Positions 13,231-43,167 of a DNA stretch of 55,000 nucleotides are shown here, in pieces. Positions within the stretch are counted from its first letter, which is position 1. Every line of letters begins with the position of its first letter. This DNA comes from Chrysomallon squamiferum. Its lineage: Eukaryota > Mollusca > Gastropoda > Neomphalida > Peltospiridae. The stretch lies in assembly GCA_012295275.1 (NCBI GenBank), contig CM022679.1, forward strand, positions 8,169,669 through 8,224,668, given 5' to 3'. The translations under genes and the position numbers were made by a program. The notes under the pieces were generated by a model, which was not told the DNA's origin, did not search any database, and saw only the letters and a program-made list of their open reading frames with translations.

Positions 13231-13616
13231 GATGGGTTATAAAAAGACTCAAACGAAAATGAATAAACAAATTATATATTTATGTATGTATGTATGTATG
13301 CCTAGAATATGTACATGTATGTACGTGTGTATGTGTATGTGTCTTTCCGGTTACTTTACTTTAACAGAGGATAGAGAACGCAGTCAACGAGATAAAAAAT
13401 TCAAACGCACTTTCAAAACAAGCATGAAAATAAAATGTTACCTAATCCTATTACTAGTTATGTAACTTAATTTCAGCTGAGTTTACAAGTTCTTGGGTTT
13501 CTGCCTACGATATTTCTTACTTATTGGCTATTAACCTGAAAATACATGTAAAACCAATCGATTTTAACATTATGTAAAGCTATAATTTATTCACAAACAG
13601 ATTTTTTATTTTGTTA

Positions 13617-13643
13617 CTTTTTATTTATTTATTTATTTATTTA

Positions 13644-13705
<62 letters not shown>

Positions 13706-13706
13706 G
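13617..13706. repeat. (TTTA)n-(TTA)n microsatellite
   Basis: TTTA units then about 55 bp of TTA. Confidence 0.95.
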
Positions 13707-14119
13707 TTATGTTCTCAGTAATAATAAAATAATCATATAAGTTATTATCAAAATATCTAGCTCATATACACAATTTATTTATTTACTTATTGTTATAAAA
13801 GTTATTATTATTATTTTTTTTTTTTTTTAATAAAATGCTAGTTTTAAAAAGATATTTTCTTTTCTTTTCACTTTCTTCTTCTTGATTATCTAACTGATCT
13901 TAGTGATGTTTGTTATTGTTTATTTATTTTGACAAAAACAGACTGTATAAAATTGAATATTGTTTAATTTTGTTTTTCTGTTTACTGCTACTAATACCGT
14001 TGCTGTTATTATTATTATTATTTATTTTTTTAATTATTATTTTTATTATGGTCCGAAAAAATAACACTTATTTATATGTGAGACTTTATCGGTTGGTATG
14101 GACTTCTGATTCCCTGGGC

Positions 14120-14297
14120 GATGGCAAGGTTGCGCAAAATACTGCGCAGAAAATATCTTGCAAATGCAAATACGATGTTGTGAACGCCATCTTGAATTAG
14201 AATCTCGAAAGTGGTTGGGTTTATCGGTGAAGTATCACATCAACGGAGTGCCATCGAGGGCACCCTCTCCCTTTTATTGTAATTGGTGGGCCTCAAG
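14120..14297 (+). promoter_or_regulatory. Probable calcineurin A promoter / 5' UTR
   Basis: This stretch upstream of the start codon is less AT-rich than its surroundings. Visible motifs: the palindrome TTGCGCAA (14130-14137, C/EBP-like), TGCGCAG (14143-14149), an octamer ATGCAAAT (14164-14171), GCCATCTTG (14186-14194) and CAAGATGGC (14294-14302, overlapping the ATG), the last two being YY1-type sites in opposite orientation, and an inverted CCAAT (ATTGG, about 14283). No TATA box is obvious. The transcription start is not determined; motif roles are inferred from consensus only. Confidence 0.5.
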
Positions 14298-32015
<17,718 letters not shown>

Positions 32016-32028
32016 TGAAATCGTCTTC

Positions 32029-32090
32029 AAGGAACATTGTTCCTTTTGTGTTGGCATGAACCAGTCACTTGCCCAGGAAGCTGGCTTCCT
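32029..32090 (+). other. Two perfect inverted repeats just after the calcineurin stop codon
   Basis: AAGGAACA-T-TGTTCCTT (32029-32045) and AGGAAG-CTGG-CTTCCT (32075-32090). Both could fold in the mRNA; the first also resembles a palindromic steroid-receptor half-site pair. Function unknown. Confidence 0.5.
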
Positions 32091-32185
32091 ACATCATGTT
32101 TGAATGCACAGTTTCAGTTTAGGCAGTCCCTTATTTTGTGATCAGTTCAGGATGATTTGTCATTTCTTCTTTTATTTAAAAAAAA

Positions 32186-32230
32186 AATATATATATATAT
32201 ATATTTATATATTTATATATATATATATAT
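32186..32230. repeat. (TA)n microsatellite in calcineurin 3' region
   Basis: TA repeats interrupted by TTTA; similar runs at 32956-32999 and 33681-33708. Confidence 0.95.
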
Positions 32231-32680
32231 TATTGTTTTCTGTGATTGTTTGTTGCTGTTTGTATTCCCACTCCTCTTTTATAAATACTGTTTTGAGCTT
32301 TCATTTCTGTTGGGATCTAGTCATTTCAACTTGACTAATTTAGGTGAGGTTAGACAGCTTTCTGTGCACAAGTGACTGGAATTACTGATGATCCAGCAAA
32401 ACTGAGGACTATCCTGCAATGTTGCTGACTTCTAAGACTTATTTTGGACAGTGCCAGTTTCATGGATCTAAACATGGTATTAACAGCCATTGATGGAGAC
32501 ATAATCTGCATTTAATACGGAGTAAGATCTGAAGGGAATATCCAGTCAAGATGGGTTTGATCATCAAGAGTTGATTCAACAACTGGGACTTCAAATATGT
32601 TTACTTCAAAAGAGCAAAACAGAGGACTTGAAAAAAAGCCAGCTTATGACAAATGGCTCAGTTCAGAAGAAAGGGAGAAA

Positions 32681-32703
32681 AAAAAAAAATTCTAAAAAAA
32701 AAA

Positions 32704-32744
<41 letters not shown>
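32681..32744. repeat. Long A-tract
   Basis: About 64 bp almost entirely A. If transcribed it would prime oligo-dT internally, so cDNA ends mapped here should be distrusted. Confidence 0.9.
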
Positions 32745-32747
<3 letters not shown>

Positions 32748-32951
32748 ATATTGAAATACTTGAGAGATAATTATTGAATTTATTGCCAACATCTTTTTTC
32801 TAAATATATATTTTTTTTTCTTCTTTTTTAAAAAATATCATGTTGGCTTTGTGTTTCCTTTTCTTTTAAATTTTATTTATTAGTTGTGTTATATTAATTG
32901 TCCTTAAAGACAAACCTGTGTTTTCATGTCGCCTAAACTTGATATTCACAC

Positions 32952-32983
<32 letters not shown>

Positions 32984-34170
32984 CTTTATATATATATTGT
33001 ACCATTATTTGCACTCCACTGGATTGATTAACCTTCAATTATTTTGCCCCCTTTTAAATTTTTTAATTTTTATTTATTTACATACTTACGTTTTCTTATT
33101 TCATCTTTTTTTTTTTTTTTTTTTTTTTCCCCTTCTGTTTTTAATTATTATTTAGTGTGTTAATGCGCCACACCATACAAAACCAGATTTGGTGATACAA
33201 ATATATGGATTTCAGCAGCTTTAGTTCTCAGGTTACTTGGGCCTACAAAATGTATTCATTTTGTGTGTTAATATTTGTTTTCAACTGGAATATTCATTGA
33301 AAGAACATGCTACTTGGTAAAAATGGCATTAAGCAGGAAAGTTGAAATCAAGGACATTAAGAATAAAATTGTTGTTTACTAATGAATGTTCAGTTTAATG
33401 GCAATGTTTTAATATCCAATGAAATGCACTATACACATGGTTCTGCTTGCTGAGACATTTGTGTATTAATTTAGTAGACAGATGCAGTAAATTTAAAAAG
33501 TACTCGTTGACTGGTTAGTCTAGGTTACCTTTTGTAAATTACATATATACGTCATTATTTTAATTATTTTAAAATAACTAGACCAAATTGATGTACCATT
33601 AATTAGTGCCAGAATGTTTATTCTTTACAGTGTAATTAAATGTTGAAATTGGTAAATTTATTTTTCAGTTTCAAACATTTGATATATATATATATATATA
33701 TATATATTTTACAAAATGAATCCTAAATATATAAAGAAAAATTTAATGTTTTATTTAAACATTTTCTATCAGAACTGATTTATTATTATTATTATTATTT
33801 TGTTCTTTATAATTCACTCTTTCTTGTATTAACTAAAAGAAAGGAATGTAATATCTAGCTGTTAAAACGTATTTTAACACTTTCAAGAACAATGGTTTAT
33901 TTGTATGATTACAGTTGTTTCATCGCTACTGTGGTTAATGACAAATGGCTGTGATAGAATACTAGTCGTTTTTAAAAGCATTTGTAGATTGTTATATATT
34001 TCTCTTTTTTTTTCTATATGTTCGTTCATTTAATAACATTAGATATCATTGCTGTTGACTGACTCACCACTGTTGAAATAACTAAACACTTTTGCCATCA
34101 GAACTGTACTGGTTGACTGTGATTTTGGAAGCTGCACAAAATATTACTTCCAATCATTAATTTAAAAACG

Positions 34171-34208
<38 letters not shown>

Positions 34209-37200
34209 TGTTGAAATCCATTTAATTGTTCCACTATAGTCACCCTGTAGTCTTTTTAAGATGTAAAACCAGTTATGTAGATCTGTTTGTTGAAAAATGA
34301 AATATTGTTCTGTTTTTTTTTTTTTCTTGTTCTTAACTTTTTCCCTCCATTAGAGGGCAAGTCTGCTTAAAAGGGAATGTTGACTGTTATGTATTTAAAA
34401 CTGGCATTTCATTGCCCAGTGGTGTAAATGTTATTTAAGTTATTATATATTTCCCATTCCCATTTTGAATGTAAAGATTAACTATTTTCCTACATTTGAA
34501 TGAATTTCACATATCCCTTGTTTTGCTCACGTTTTCCACCTAGTGTGTGTAACTGTTTTCAAATGCCCATTTTTTTTTTTTTTTTTTTTTTTTTTCCTTT
34601 TTACGTACTTGTTTATTGGTGTTTTTTCCTCAATTAAAAAATACAATTTTCATTTTTTTATCAAATGCACAATGGCTTACCATTGTTTCCACACTTTTCT
34701 AGGATCTTCCGTATGTTGAACATTTTTTGTATGTTGTGAAGCAGAAGAGCTTCATAATTCAGCTAATGTTTGTGTATATTGTGAAAAATGTTTATCTTCA
34801 TTTTGGTTGGACAACTGGCAGGGAATACATTTTTTTTTTTTTTTTAAATATAAAACTAAAGCTTAGTGCTTAGTAGTCACGTTAATTCAAATTACAGGCT
34901 TCAGAAAAACAAATATTTTAAAATAATAAAAAGTGTTTCCCAAATAAAGTGCAAATTTCAAAAAATGGAAAAACAATTCAAAATCTAAAAAAATCGTTAT
35001 ATTGGCAGCACATAAAAACATCATCTTACACCAACTCATTCCACTGCTTGATGTTTTGTTCAGTGTGTACATCTACATTTATTAGATATAGATTTAAAAA
35101 ATCTTGTAATTCAAAACTACTCTTCTTTCTGTTTAAAAAAAGAAAACAAATGAAATTCATGCAATATTTCATGTGACAGAACAAAAAGATAGAATCTCTT
35201 GTTCATCTGAACAAAAATCTGTAGATGTGTCATGAAATGTAACAGATTGAAAAAGTTAAAGAAAGGAAAGATTAATTTAGAAATATTCTTTTTCATTTCC
35301 TTTTCTGTTTTGGATATCAGGTTGTTTGATTTTTTTTTTTTTTTTTTTGATTTTTTAATTGGCATAATTAAAATATTTATTAAATTGCATAATATAACTG
35401 TTTTATTTTCTCACAGCTGTTTCCAGTACAGGTTGTGTGATGAATTATTGATGCCAGATTTTATTAATAGGGGAGGGTTCTGTATAGACAAAGTTTAAGT
35501 AATAGTGATGTTCGGTGGATTCTTTTAAATGTAACATTTAAATTTTAACTGTATGTGTAGCTTTAACAGTAAACTTGTCACCTTTCATTAACTTTTGTTT
35601 TTCTATTTTACTTGTGTGTTTGTCAGATGTTCTTTTTTCTTTGTGTGTTTTTTTTTTTTTTCCTCCATTTGTTAGTTTTTGTGTGTGTGTATGTATGTGT
35701 GTGCATGTGCGTGTGCGTGGTCTTTGTTATGGTGGGCAAGGGGAAGCCTGCCAAAATAAAATGTGCACAGCTGTATCAGTAAACTATCAGTTCAGCAAAT
35801 CCAAACATTGATTTTCCACAAATAACTGAAGTTGCACTTAATTTTTTTTTTTTCTCTCTCTCTCTCATTTGTGTTCTATTTAAAATATTGTCTTCACAAT
35901 TTATTATATTTAATTTATAAAATCAGAAAGAAATTTAGGACATGAAATATGTTAAAGGTAGGACACATACACCTCAAACTGTTTAATTTTATGATACTCT
36001 TGACAGCTTTTTTTTTTTTTTTTTTTTAATAAATACTCCAATGTATTTAATGTTGATGTGGTGAAATTAAATGGATGTATTTCAATACTGCACTAAAGAA
36101 AACATGTTCATTGCTTTTGAGCACAAGTTCAGTGACTTGGAAAAATATTAAAAACAAAATGTTAAATGTATATATACCTAAATATTTGCACCAACCAAGT
36201 TTTCTGAAAAATGTTCATTTCCTCAAATTAATGGCAACTTTTTTCCCCAAATTGTGATGGTTTTATTTTCATTTTTAGAAAGGTGGGGGTCTTTTTTGTT
36301 TTTTTTTCTTTCTTTTTTTTTTTTTTTTTTTTTTCATTTTGTTCTTCTACTTTTTAAATTACTGTATTTTATACATAATTAGAAAAATTATTTTTTAAGT
36401 TGATTTGATTTAAAATATTCAGTTTTGAAAACAGACATTACTTGCTTGAATTTTTAATATTTTTAAACTGTATATTGACCAGGAATTCCATTATTTGGCG
36501 AACCATTTTAAAACAAAAAAAACCTTTTTGGTAAAATTAAAAATAACAATGAACAACAAAACGACAACTGTATCAGGCAAAAATATCAAACATTATCCTG
36601 AGAAACTACAAATGGGAATATATTGTAGAAAGATTTCTGGCAGAACATAGCACATTTGTACATTGTAAACATTTTCAAATTTCTTGCTAAAACAGTCTTC
36701 CTTGATAACCAAAGAGTTCCTTATAATTAGATTATCTTCTACCTTTTTTTTTCTCTCTCTCATTCTTTCTTGTTATTAACCATAATTTCTTAAATGACAG
36801 TATCAAAAATAACAGAATAAATTGGCAAATAGGAACCTGGTACAGAAATCCTCCACATAAAACACAGGACAATTGTGATCAAGCAAGCAGTGTGCAGTTT
36901 CTTTTTTGATAATTGTAAAAGTCATCAAGTTTAATTTATTACTGCACTAGTCTGTAGTTTTTTTTTTAATACATTTCAAATTTAAAAATATTTGTTTCGT
37001 GTACAAAGTTTATTTTTATTTATTTGTTTTGATCATTCAGGGAATTTTAAATTATTTTTCAGTTACTTTTAGGGAGGCTATGTGGGATGGGATATTATCA
37101 TATTGTGTGGTGTGTGCGTGCGTGCGTGTGTGTGTGTGTGTATATTGTGTAAAATCCCATGCTAACTTTTGGGAAATGATTGCATTCCATTACTAAAACA

Positions 37201-37608
37201 CAGAACATCTTAAAAGTTGTATTTGCGATCTTCAATCTTTTTGAATGTACCACCGACAAATTTTAACTTCATACAGCTGGCTTGTTTAATTTGTAATCTT
37301 CTTTCCACAAGAACATTTCTCTACTGTTACAACAATGTGATGTATAAACAATGTTAGATGTTGCACTTTTTTATTGAAATTAAATCCTTCATTCATACTT
37401 TTTGACTTTTCAGTGTTTTGTCATTTTCTAGGAAGTTGTTAGAGATTTCATTACTTTATAGAGTATTTTCCTGCACCCTCAGTTGAAAACTACATTGCGA
37501 AAAACCACAACAGAGAGGGGGTGATGGTTAATAATATTTTTTTTTTTTTCTTCTTAATTGTGCTGCTAGTGGCAATGTCCTCAATGTAATTTTAACTACA
37601 TTTTAATT

Positions 37609-37646
<38 letters not shown>

Positions 37647-37979
37647 ACTCTTATCATGTTACTGTTTGCAAATTCTATTTATTAATGTAGAGTTGTGTAC
37701 CTTTTATATAAAATATATATATAAATATATTATATATTATATACGAAGAGTTAAAGGCATCAACTGCTGCGGCTTTGGGTGAAGCCTCCATGCACCCTGT
37801 GATGGCAGTATGGACGCTCAAGATTGCTGGGACGGTTGTTAGGAAACTCCCAGCTTCTGGGCACATACACTGTTACAAGCACTGATGCTTACTGTGTATT
37901 GTGGTTTAATGCACCATGTCATTATTGCCTTGTATAGACAGTTTTATTATTATCAACTTCTATGTTTACAAAACTTTGA

Positions 37980-38013
<34 letters not shown>

Positions 38014-38091
38014 CATTATTTGTTAATTGTCAAGGCATTGTTGTAAAATCATGCATGTATTCATAATTGTAAATTCTGTGTTGAAATTTAA

Positions 38092-38097
38092 ATTAAA
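38092..38097 (+). terminator. Candidate distal poly(A) signal ATTAAA
   Basis: ATTAAA followed about 40 nt later by GTCTGGTTTTGTT, a GU/U-rich downstream element type. It sits where CpG-poor DNA gives way to more CpG-containing DNA, so it is a plausible end of the calcineurin transcript. Weak evidence on its own. Confidence 0.3.
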
Positions 38098-38199
38098 AAA
38101 TTAACAACTTCAATAACTGCAATTAGAGTCTGGTTTTGTTACAAGTAACTTGTGATTTGTAGTGTTGTATTTGTATTTCAAAACAAAATTCTCCTTTTT

Positions 38200-39174
38200 T
38201 TAATTACTAATTTCTATTGAAGCAGAATAATATAAATATTTCATTATATTTTATTTTCATTTTAATTTCTTTCTTTATTTCTTTATTTTATTATTTTATT
38301 GTGTATGTATATAATAAAAAAATTACAGTACATTTACCAGAATTAACATTAATAACTAATAATACTAGGCTAGGTATAAACCTAACTGAAAGAAAATAAT
38401 TGAACACTGGAAATTGTCAAGTTCATAATGAATGCTGGTTCTGTATTAGGAATAACCATTATCAATTACAATTAGTTTTGTTACCATTAACCAAATAATT
38501 TATATTCAGTAATTATTAAATTAGTGCTGACAATGACTAGTCAGGGATTTAATTCAGCGACATAGATTGGATTACCTCCCTTGACACAGGAATCCGTTTT
38601 GACATTTGGCTTTAAGATACTTTAAATTACTAGTGATAATATAAGATTAGTTTAAATAAAATAGTTAAAGAAACAAACTATACTCTGTGAAAACTGATTA
38701 TGCAGGGGACGATTTTTGTGGTCTTGGTTAAAATCGAATACGTGTTTTGTTGTTTTTAATTTATTTATTTATTTATCTATCTAAATTTTTTGATGGGAGT
38801 AAATTAATTGGATTTAATGCTGTACACCTGAATTAGACGTAGTGTGGAATATCCTAATCATATAGTCATAAAATCAGGAATTTTGTAACCGCAGATTCAT
38901 TTCATTACATAACTTCACGGTTTTAGATAACGCTGGGTGCAATGTGCGCCGCGGATTGGATATCTAATATTAATGAAAAGTGAATTTAAATTTCTTTAGT
39001 GTGTGTTTTTGTGCGTGAGTTAATGAAAGGATGGGAAAGTGAGCTCCGAGAGATTTAGTGAGATTACTGCCCTTCGTTCTGTAACTTAGCAGCATAGTCA
39101 GCTTTGCTAATTTTCTCATGCAGTATTTTGATCTGGTGTCAGTATAGCTAGACGTAATAGTCTGATCCACGGTA
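38200..39174. other. Intergenic / upstream region of Ly6 gene
   Basis: AT-rich to about 38.5 kb, then richer in CpG (for example GTGCGCCGCGGATTGG near 38944-38959, which includes an inverted CCAAT). The stretch 38930-39174 is a candidate promoter and 5' UTR for exon 1A. No gene seen. Confidence 0.4.
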
Positions 39175-39256
39175 ATGCAGTTCTTGTACGTCTGCTCGCC
39201 TGGGAAGTGGGCTGCCTGCCTCGTTTTAACGACTCTAATCCTGTGTCCCAGTTCAG
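39175..39256 (+). CDS. Alternative first exon 1A of the Ly6 gene (signal peptide)
   Basis: ATG then 27 codons: MQFLYVCSPGKW, a hydrophobic core AACLVLTTLILC, and PSS, then one base before donor G|GTAATC. The phase (1) is the same as that of exon 1B, so it splices in frame to 46817 to give CPSS-AYG-LKCYEC, a textbook signal-peptide cleavage region. The resulting protein would be 141 residues. It has a better n-h-c signal architecture than exon 1B. It could instead be the first exon of another gene, but no other downstream acceptor with a secreted domain was seen. Confidence 0.7.
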
Positions 39257-39511
39257 GTAATCGATTGTTTCAGAATGTAAAAACAAAGTCCCCAGCATTC
39301 ACCGCACTAAATAGTGCGTGTCTAAACATGTTAAGGATTTTTAATCAGGAAGGATTACTTAATAATTATTCATTTTGTCAATATCGATTAATTCCGCAGA
39401 GATACTCCAGATCGTATTACGCTCCATTTCATGTTCAAAGTTCACATTGCCTTGCTGAATTGTGACCGAAACGTTATCTGTAGAGAACTGACATTATCAT
39501 CATCATCATCA

Positions 39512-39558
<47 letters not shown>

Positions 39559-39610
39559 AATGCATTTATTCCAGTAATAATGATTCTTATTAGCGTTACC
39601 AAATAAAAAA

Positions 39611-39642
<32 letters not shown>

Positions 39643-40620
39643 AATAATAAATAGTAAAGTAATAAATGAATGTAAATATTATAACAGCATTATTATTTTC
39701 TTAACGGTAAATAAATAAATTAATTTCGCGTATTTGCTTCCAAAAAAAATAAAAAATAATAATAATAATAATAAAAAATTATTAAAAAAAAAATTATAAC
39801 GCCAAAATAAGAGGTTTTTTAAATGTTTTATAAGCTTTATTTATTTAAATTTTACAAATATTTCATAATTAGTCAAATCTTTTAAAATAGAAATTTACTG
39901 AATGAGGTAATTAAATATTTGAAATACCTTGTCGTATGAATTATTATAATATTAATAGTAGTAGTAGTTGTAGTAATCATCATCATCACCGATTATCTCT
40001 TGCATAATACACCATTGCCAACGAGAGACAAAATAAAAAATAAAAAAATAAAATAAAATCCACATCCAACATTTGTGCAATAAAATAAATAATTTATAGA
40101 TAGTATTCTGAAAATAACCGATATTATTCATCAAATGTTTTATTATACTATTTTAGAATACTGAACGAGTCATTTTATGGTCCTCTTATAATCTGTAGTG
40201 GTTCCAAGAAGTTTACTATTTATAAAGTCTGAAGTAGCTTTAAAACGCAATTACAGTTTAACCTAGTAAAACAGACGAAACACATCTAAGAATAGAAGAG
40301 GCTTAAACGTTTACAATTTCTTGGTCCAAACCATAACTTTATTTTTAAATTATAAACGTGCTGTATTATATAATTAATTATCTGTTAGATGACTGATTTG
40401 ATCTGCAACGAAAAAATTATCGATTAAAGTTTTATTTATATTTATATTTCCATCAGACTTGGTTTTATTTCTGTTATGTTCCAGTCACCGCTTCGACATT
40501 TATATATAAAGTGTGTTACGAAATTATCTGTTTATGGGAAGGTCGAGGTAAAGAGAACACTGCTCCAGCAATATATTTTCAATTGCTTAGATGCCAGCTT
40601 TAGTAAATGTTGATCATAAC

Positions 40621-40670
40621 TTTAACTGCTGATAGCCAGTAAGAATTTAACTGCTGACAACCAGTTAGAA
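40621..40670. repeat. 25-bp tandem direct repeat, two copies
   Basis: TTTAACTGCTGATAGCCAGT+AAGAA (40621-40645) and TTTAACTGCTGACAACCAGT+TAGAA (40646-40670), three mismatches. Confidence 0.9.
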
Positions 40671-40722
40671 TTAGTTTTTTAAGGTAAAAGATATCGTATA
40701 ACATATTTCTACTATATGAATT

Positions 40723-40756
<34 letters not shown>

Positions 40757-42433
40757 ATATCGAAATGTATTTATTTAACAATTGTTAGTATTTTCTATTT
40801 TCCAGTCGGTATAGTAGAACTATATTGTATATACTTTAAAATTTTGCAAACGGAGAAGTACGCCCATCATGGAGGTACTTTGAATAAGATGTATTAAAAA
40901 AATATATTTCTGAATCCATAAATGTCGATGGCCAAAAGATCCCATCATACAAAATAATGATGACGAATACGACTTTAGAGGACTTATACATTATTATGAT
41001 TATTATTATTATTATTATTATTTTATTAGATTTTTTAACACGTAAATATATTCAGTGATGGAGATGAAGCATGAACCGAGAAAGTTTGGGAATCGTTGAT
41101 TTAAATTTACAGAAATGAAACATTTAATCAAAGCATTGAAGTGAAACCATTTATCTCGTCATAACGTTTTTTTTTTGTTGTTTTTTTAGATGATCCAGAA
41201 CTCTGTTTAAATTGAACTTTGGTACTATGAACACATATCCTAACAGCACTTTGTATTCTTACAAGTAACTGTTTTGTTAAAACACAAGCGACCAAACTTT
41301 GTTGATAATTTGGTAATAAAGTATGGCTGTTAAATAATAACATCGTCACGGAGGAAGTAATTTCATACATAGAAAAAGTGCAGACAGACTGAGTATTCTA
41401 GCCTTGCGTCAAATTTATTTATTTAATTATTTATTTATTTATTTGTTTGTTATTGTTGTTGTTATTATTAACAATGATCTTAATTGTTTTTAAAATGAAA
41501 AGTTAAAGATGGCCAGAATTATTAATTACCAAAAGGTTAGTTGTATGATTTTATTTTATTTAACAGCTTGCTTCTTGGTAAAATATACTTCTTCAACTGT
41601 CCAAAACTTTGTTTAAAATCATGCTAATTAAAATTTTACAATGATATATATTAATAATTATTATGTTTTATATATTACTTTATATTGCTTCTATTTATAT
41701 TCACCTAGTTAGTTACGTTACTTAACCTGTTGTTTTGCAGGTTTTAATGGTCTTTGTTCAGTTTTGTACTTAATAATTAATTTGTTTGTTTTCTAGCGTT
41801 CAGTCTGCAGTTAAGTAGGCTGAGGTCAAAATGGAAACTTAATACATAAATTATGAAGCCATCAAGTTATAATAAAAGCTCATTTACATTTTTTTGTACA
41901 ATTTTAACGCAGTCGCCATAAATTTTCCCCTACAGTAATTATTATTATGCGTTGCATATTCATAACTAAAAAAAGTAAAGTCTGTTTCTGTTGACTAGTG
42001 GTTGAACCAACGTATTTTCTTTTTTCTCTACTTTTAATTTTTAAAATGTAGTAATAAAATAAATAGGTAGATAGTCAGATAGACAGATAACACACAAACC
42101 ATAAAACTGTTTGATCTTAAATTTTTCTTTCTTTATTATTTCTTTTTTTCTTTTCTTTTCTTTTATTTATTTATTTATTTATTACACACATACACACACA
42201 CACACACACTCTCTTTCCCCTTGAACAAAACAAAGGGTAATAATTACATTCGCACGCACGAAAACATAATAACACAAATTTGAAGACATTTGTTGATATT
42301 TATTTATTGTGGTCACATTTTAATGTTTAATCATAGAACTGTTCTTCTTCGTCTTTGGTTTGTCCTCTGCATGTCATTCTTCTTATGTTCTGTACAACCA
42401 CATTCTCTTTCTGTCTCACAGACACAAACACAT

Positions 42434-42436
<3 letters not shown>

Positions 42437-42507
<71 letters not shown>
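42437..42507. repeat. (CT)n microsatellite upstream of exon 1B
   Basis: About 71 bp of pure CT about 600 bp before exon 1B. It creates three overlapping false open frames. Confidence 0.97.
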
Positions 42508-42510
<3 letters not shown>

Positions 42511-43106
42511 AGAGACCTTGCTTCTGCAAAAAAAAAGAAAGAAAGAATATTTAAATGAGTAAAATATTACTGTATTAAACATTCGATTTTGAGGAAGATA
42601 TTAACGTAAATAATTCTTTATGAAGCTATTTGGCAGTGGTCGTATTAGTAGTAGTAGTTGTTGTTGTTGTGATTATAACAGCAGCAGTGTCAGATCATAT
42701 ATGAAGGTTTAATATATAGATGTAACAATGCCATAACAAGCTGAGAAAAGTATGTTATTAAACAGAAAAACTTTATATAATTTATATACTGAACATTTTG
42801 CTTTCATTTTATACATTATAATAATCCATTCATTAAAAATCAACATCATTTTGAATTAACAGCTTAAATTATTTAATATATACACGGTCTTTGTAGGATT
42901 TGAAACTGTTTAGATTCAGCTTTCGGGTAAAAACGGTATTCAGGTACCAACTTGCTCGGATCAATAAATAAGAAACAGGTTATAACACTTTATAGGTGGC
43001 GCTCCAGTCTTGCGTCCATTCTTTTTCCAAGGTCGCGAAGGACAGCATTGTATATTTTCATACGTAGAGGTCTTTCGAACCATTTTTTGGAAGCTATTTA
43101 CTCACA

Positions 43107-43167
43107 ATGCAGCCGTCATATCTCTTACTGCCTTTCCAGATTTTGTTACTGGTCTTCTTCGAGAAAG
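43107..43167 (+). CDS. Alternative first exon 1B of the Ly6 gene (signal peptide)
   Basis: ATG with A at -3, then 20 codons rich in Leu, Phe and Val (MQPSYLLLPFQILLLVFFEK), then one base before donor G|GTAATT. Joined to 46817 it gives FFEK-AYG-LKCYEC. The upstream 150 bp is relatively CpG-containing and could be its 5' UTR and promoter. Usable signal peptide, though the Glu-Lys just after the core is slightly unusual. Confidence 0.75.

Larger units (their letters stand above)
32016..38110 (+). other. Calcineurin A 3' UTR and downstream region (end not fixed)
   Basis: No coding sequence was recognised over about 6 kb of AT-rich, CpG-poor DNA. It has long homopolymers (A-tract 32681-32744, A-tract 34172-34206, T-tracts near 34571-34595, 37611-37639 and 37983-38013), several (TA)n runs, and many ATTTA pentamers. 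Possible poly(A) signals include AATAAA at 33362-33367 and 35754-35759 and ATTAAA at 38092-38097, the last followed by a GT/T-rich stretch and by a return of CpG-containing DNA. How far the transcript runs is inferred, not seen. Confidence 0.5.
39257..43106 (+). other. Region between alternative first exons 1A and 1B
   Basis: About 3.85 kb with more CpGs than the gene bodies. Contains (TTA)n (39515-39556), (AAAT)n (39605-39650), an A-tract (40726-40753), a 25-bp direct repeat (40621-40670) and (CT)n (42437-42507). No other exon was recognised. Confidence 0.7.

Noticed and set aside
42290-42558. Three overlapping open frames rich in Ser-Leu
   Set aside because: They are translations of the (CT)n microsatellite.
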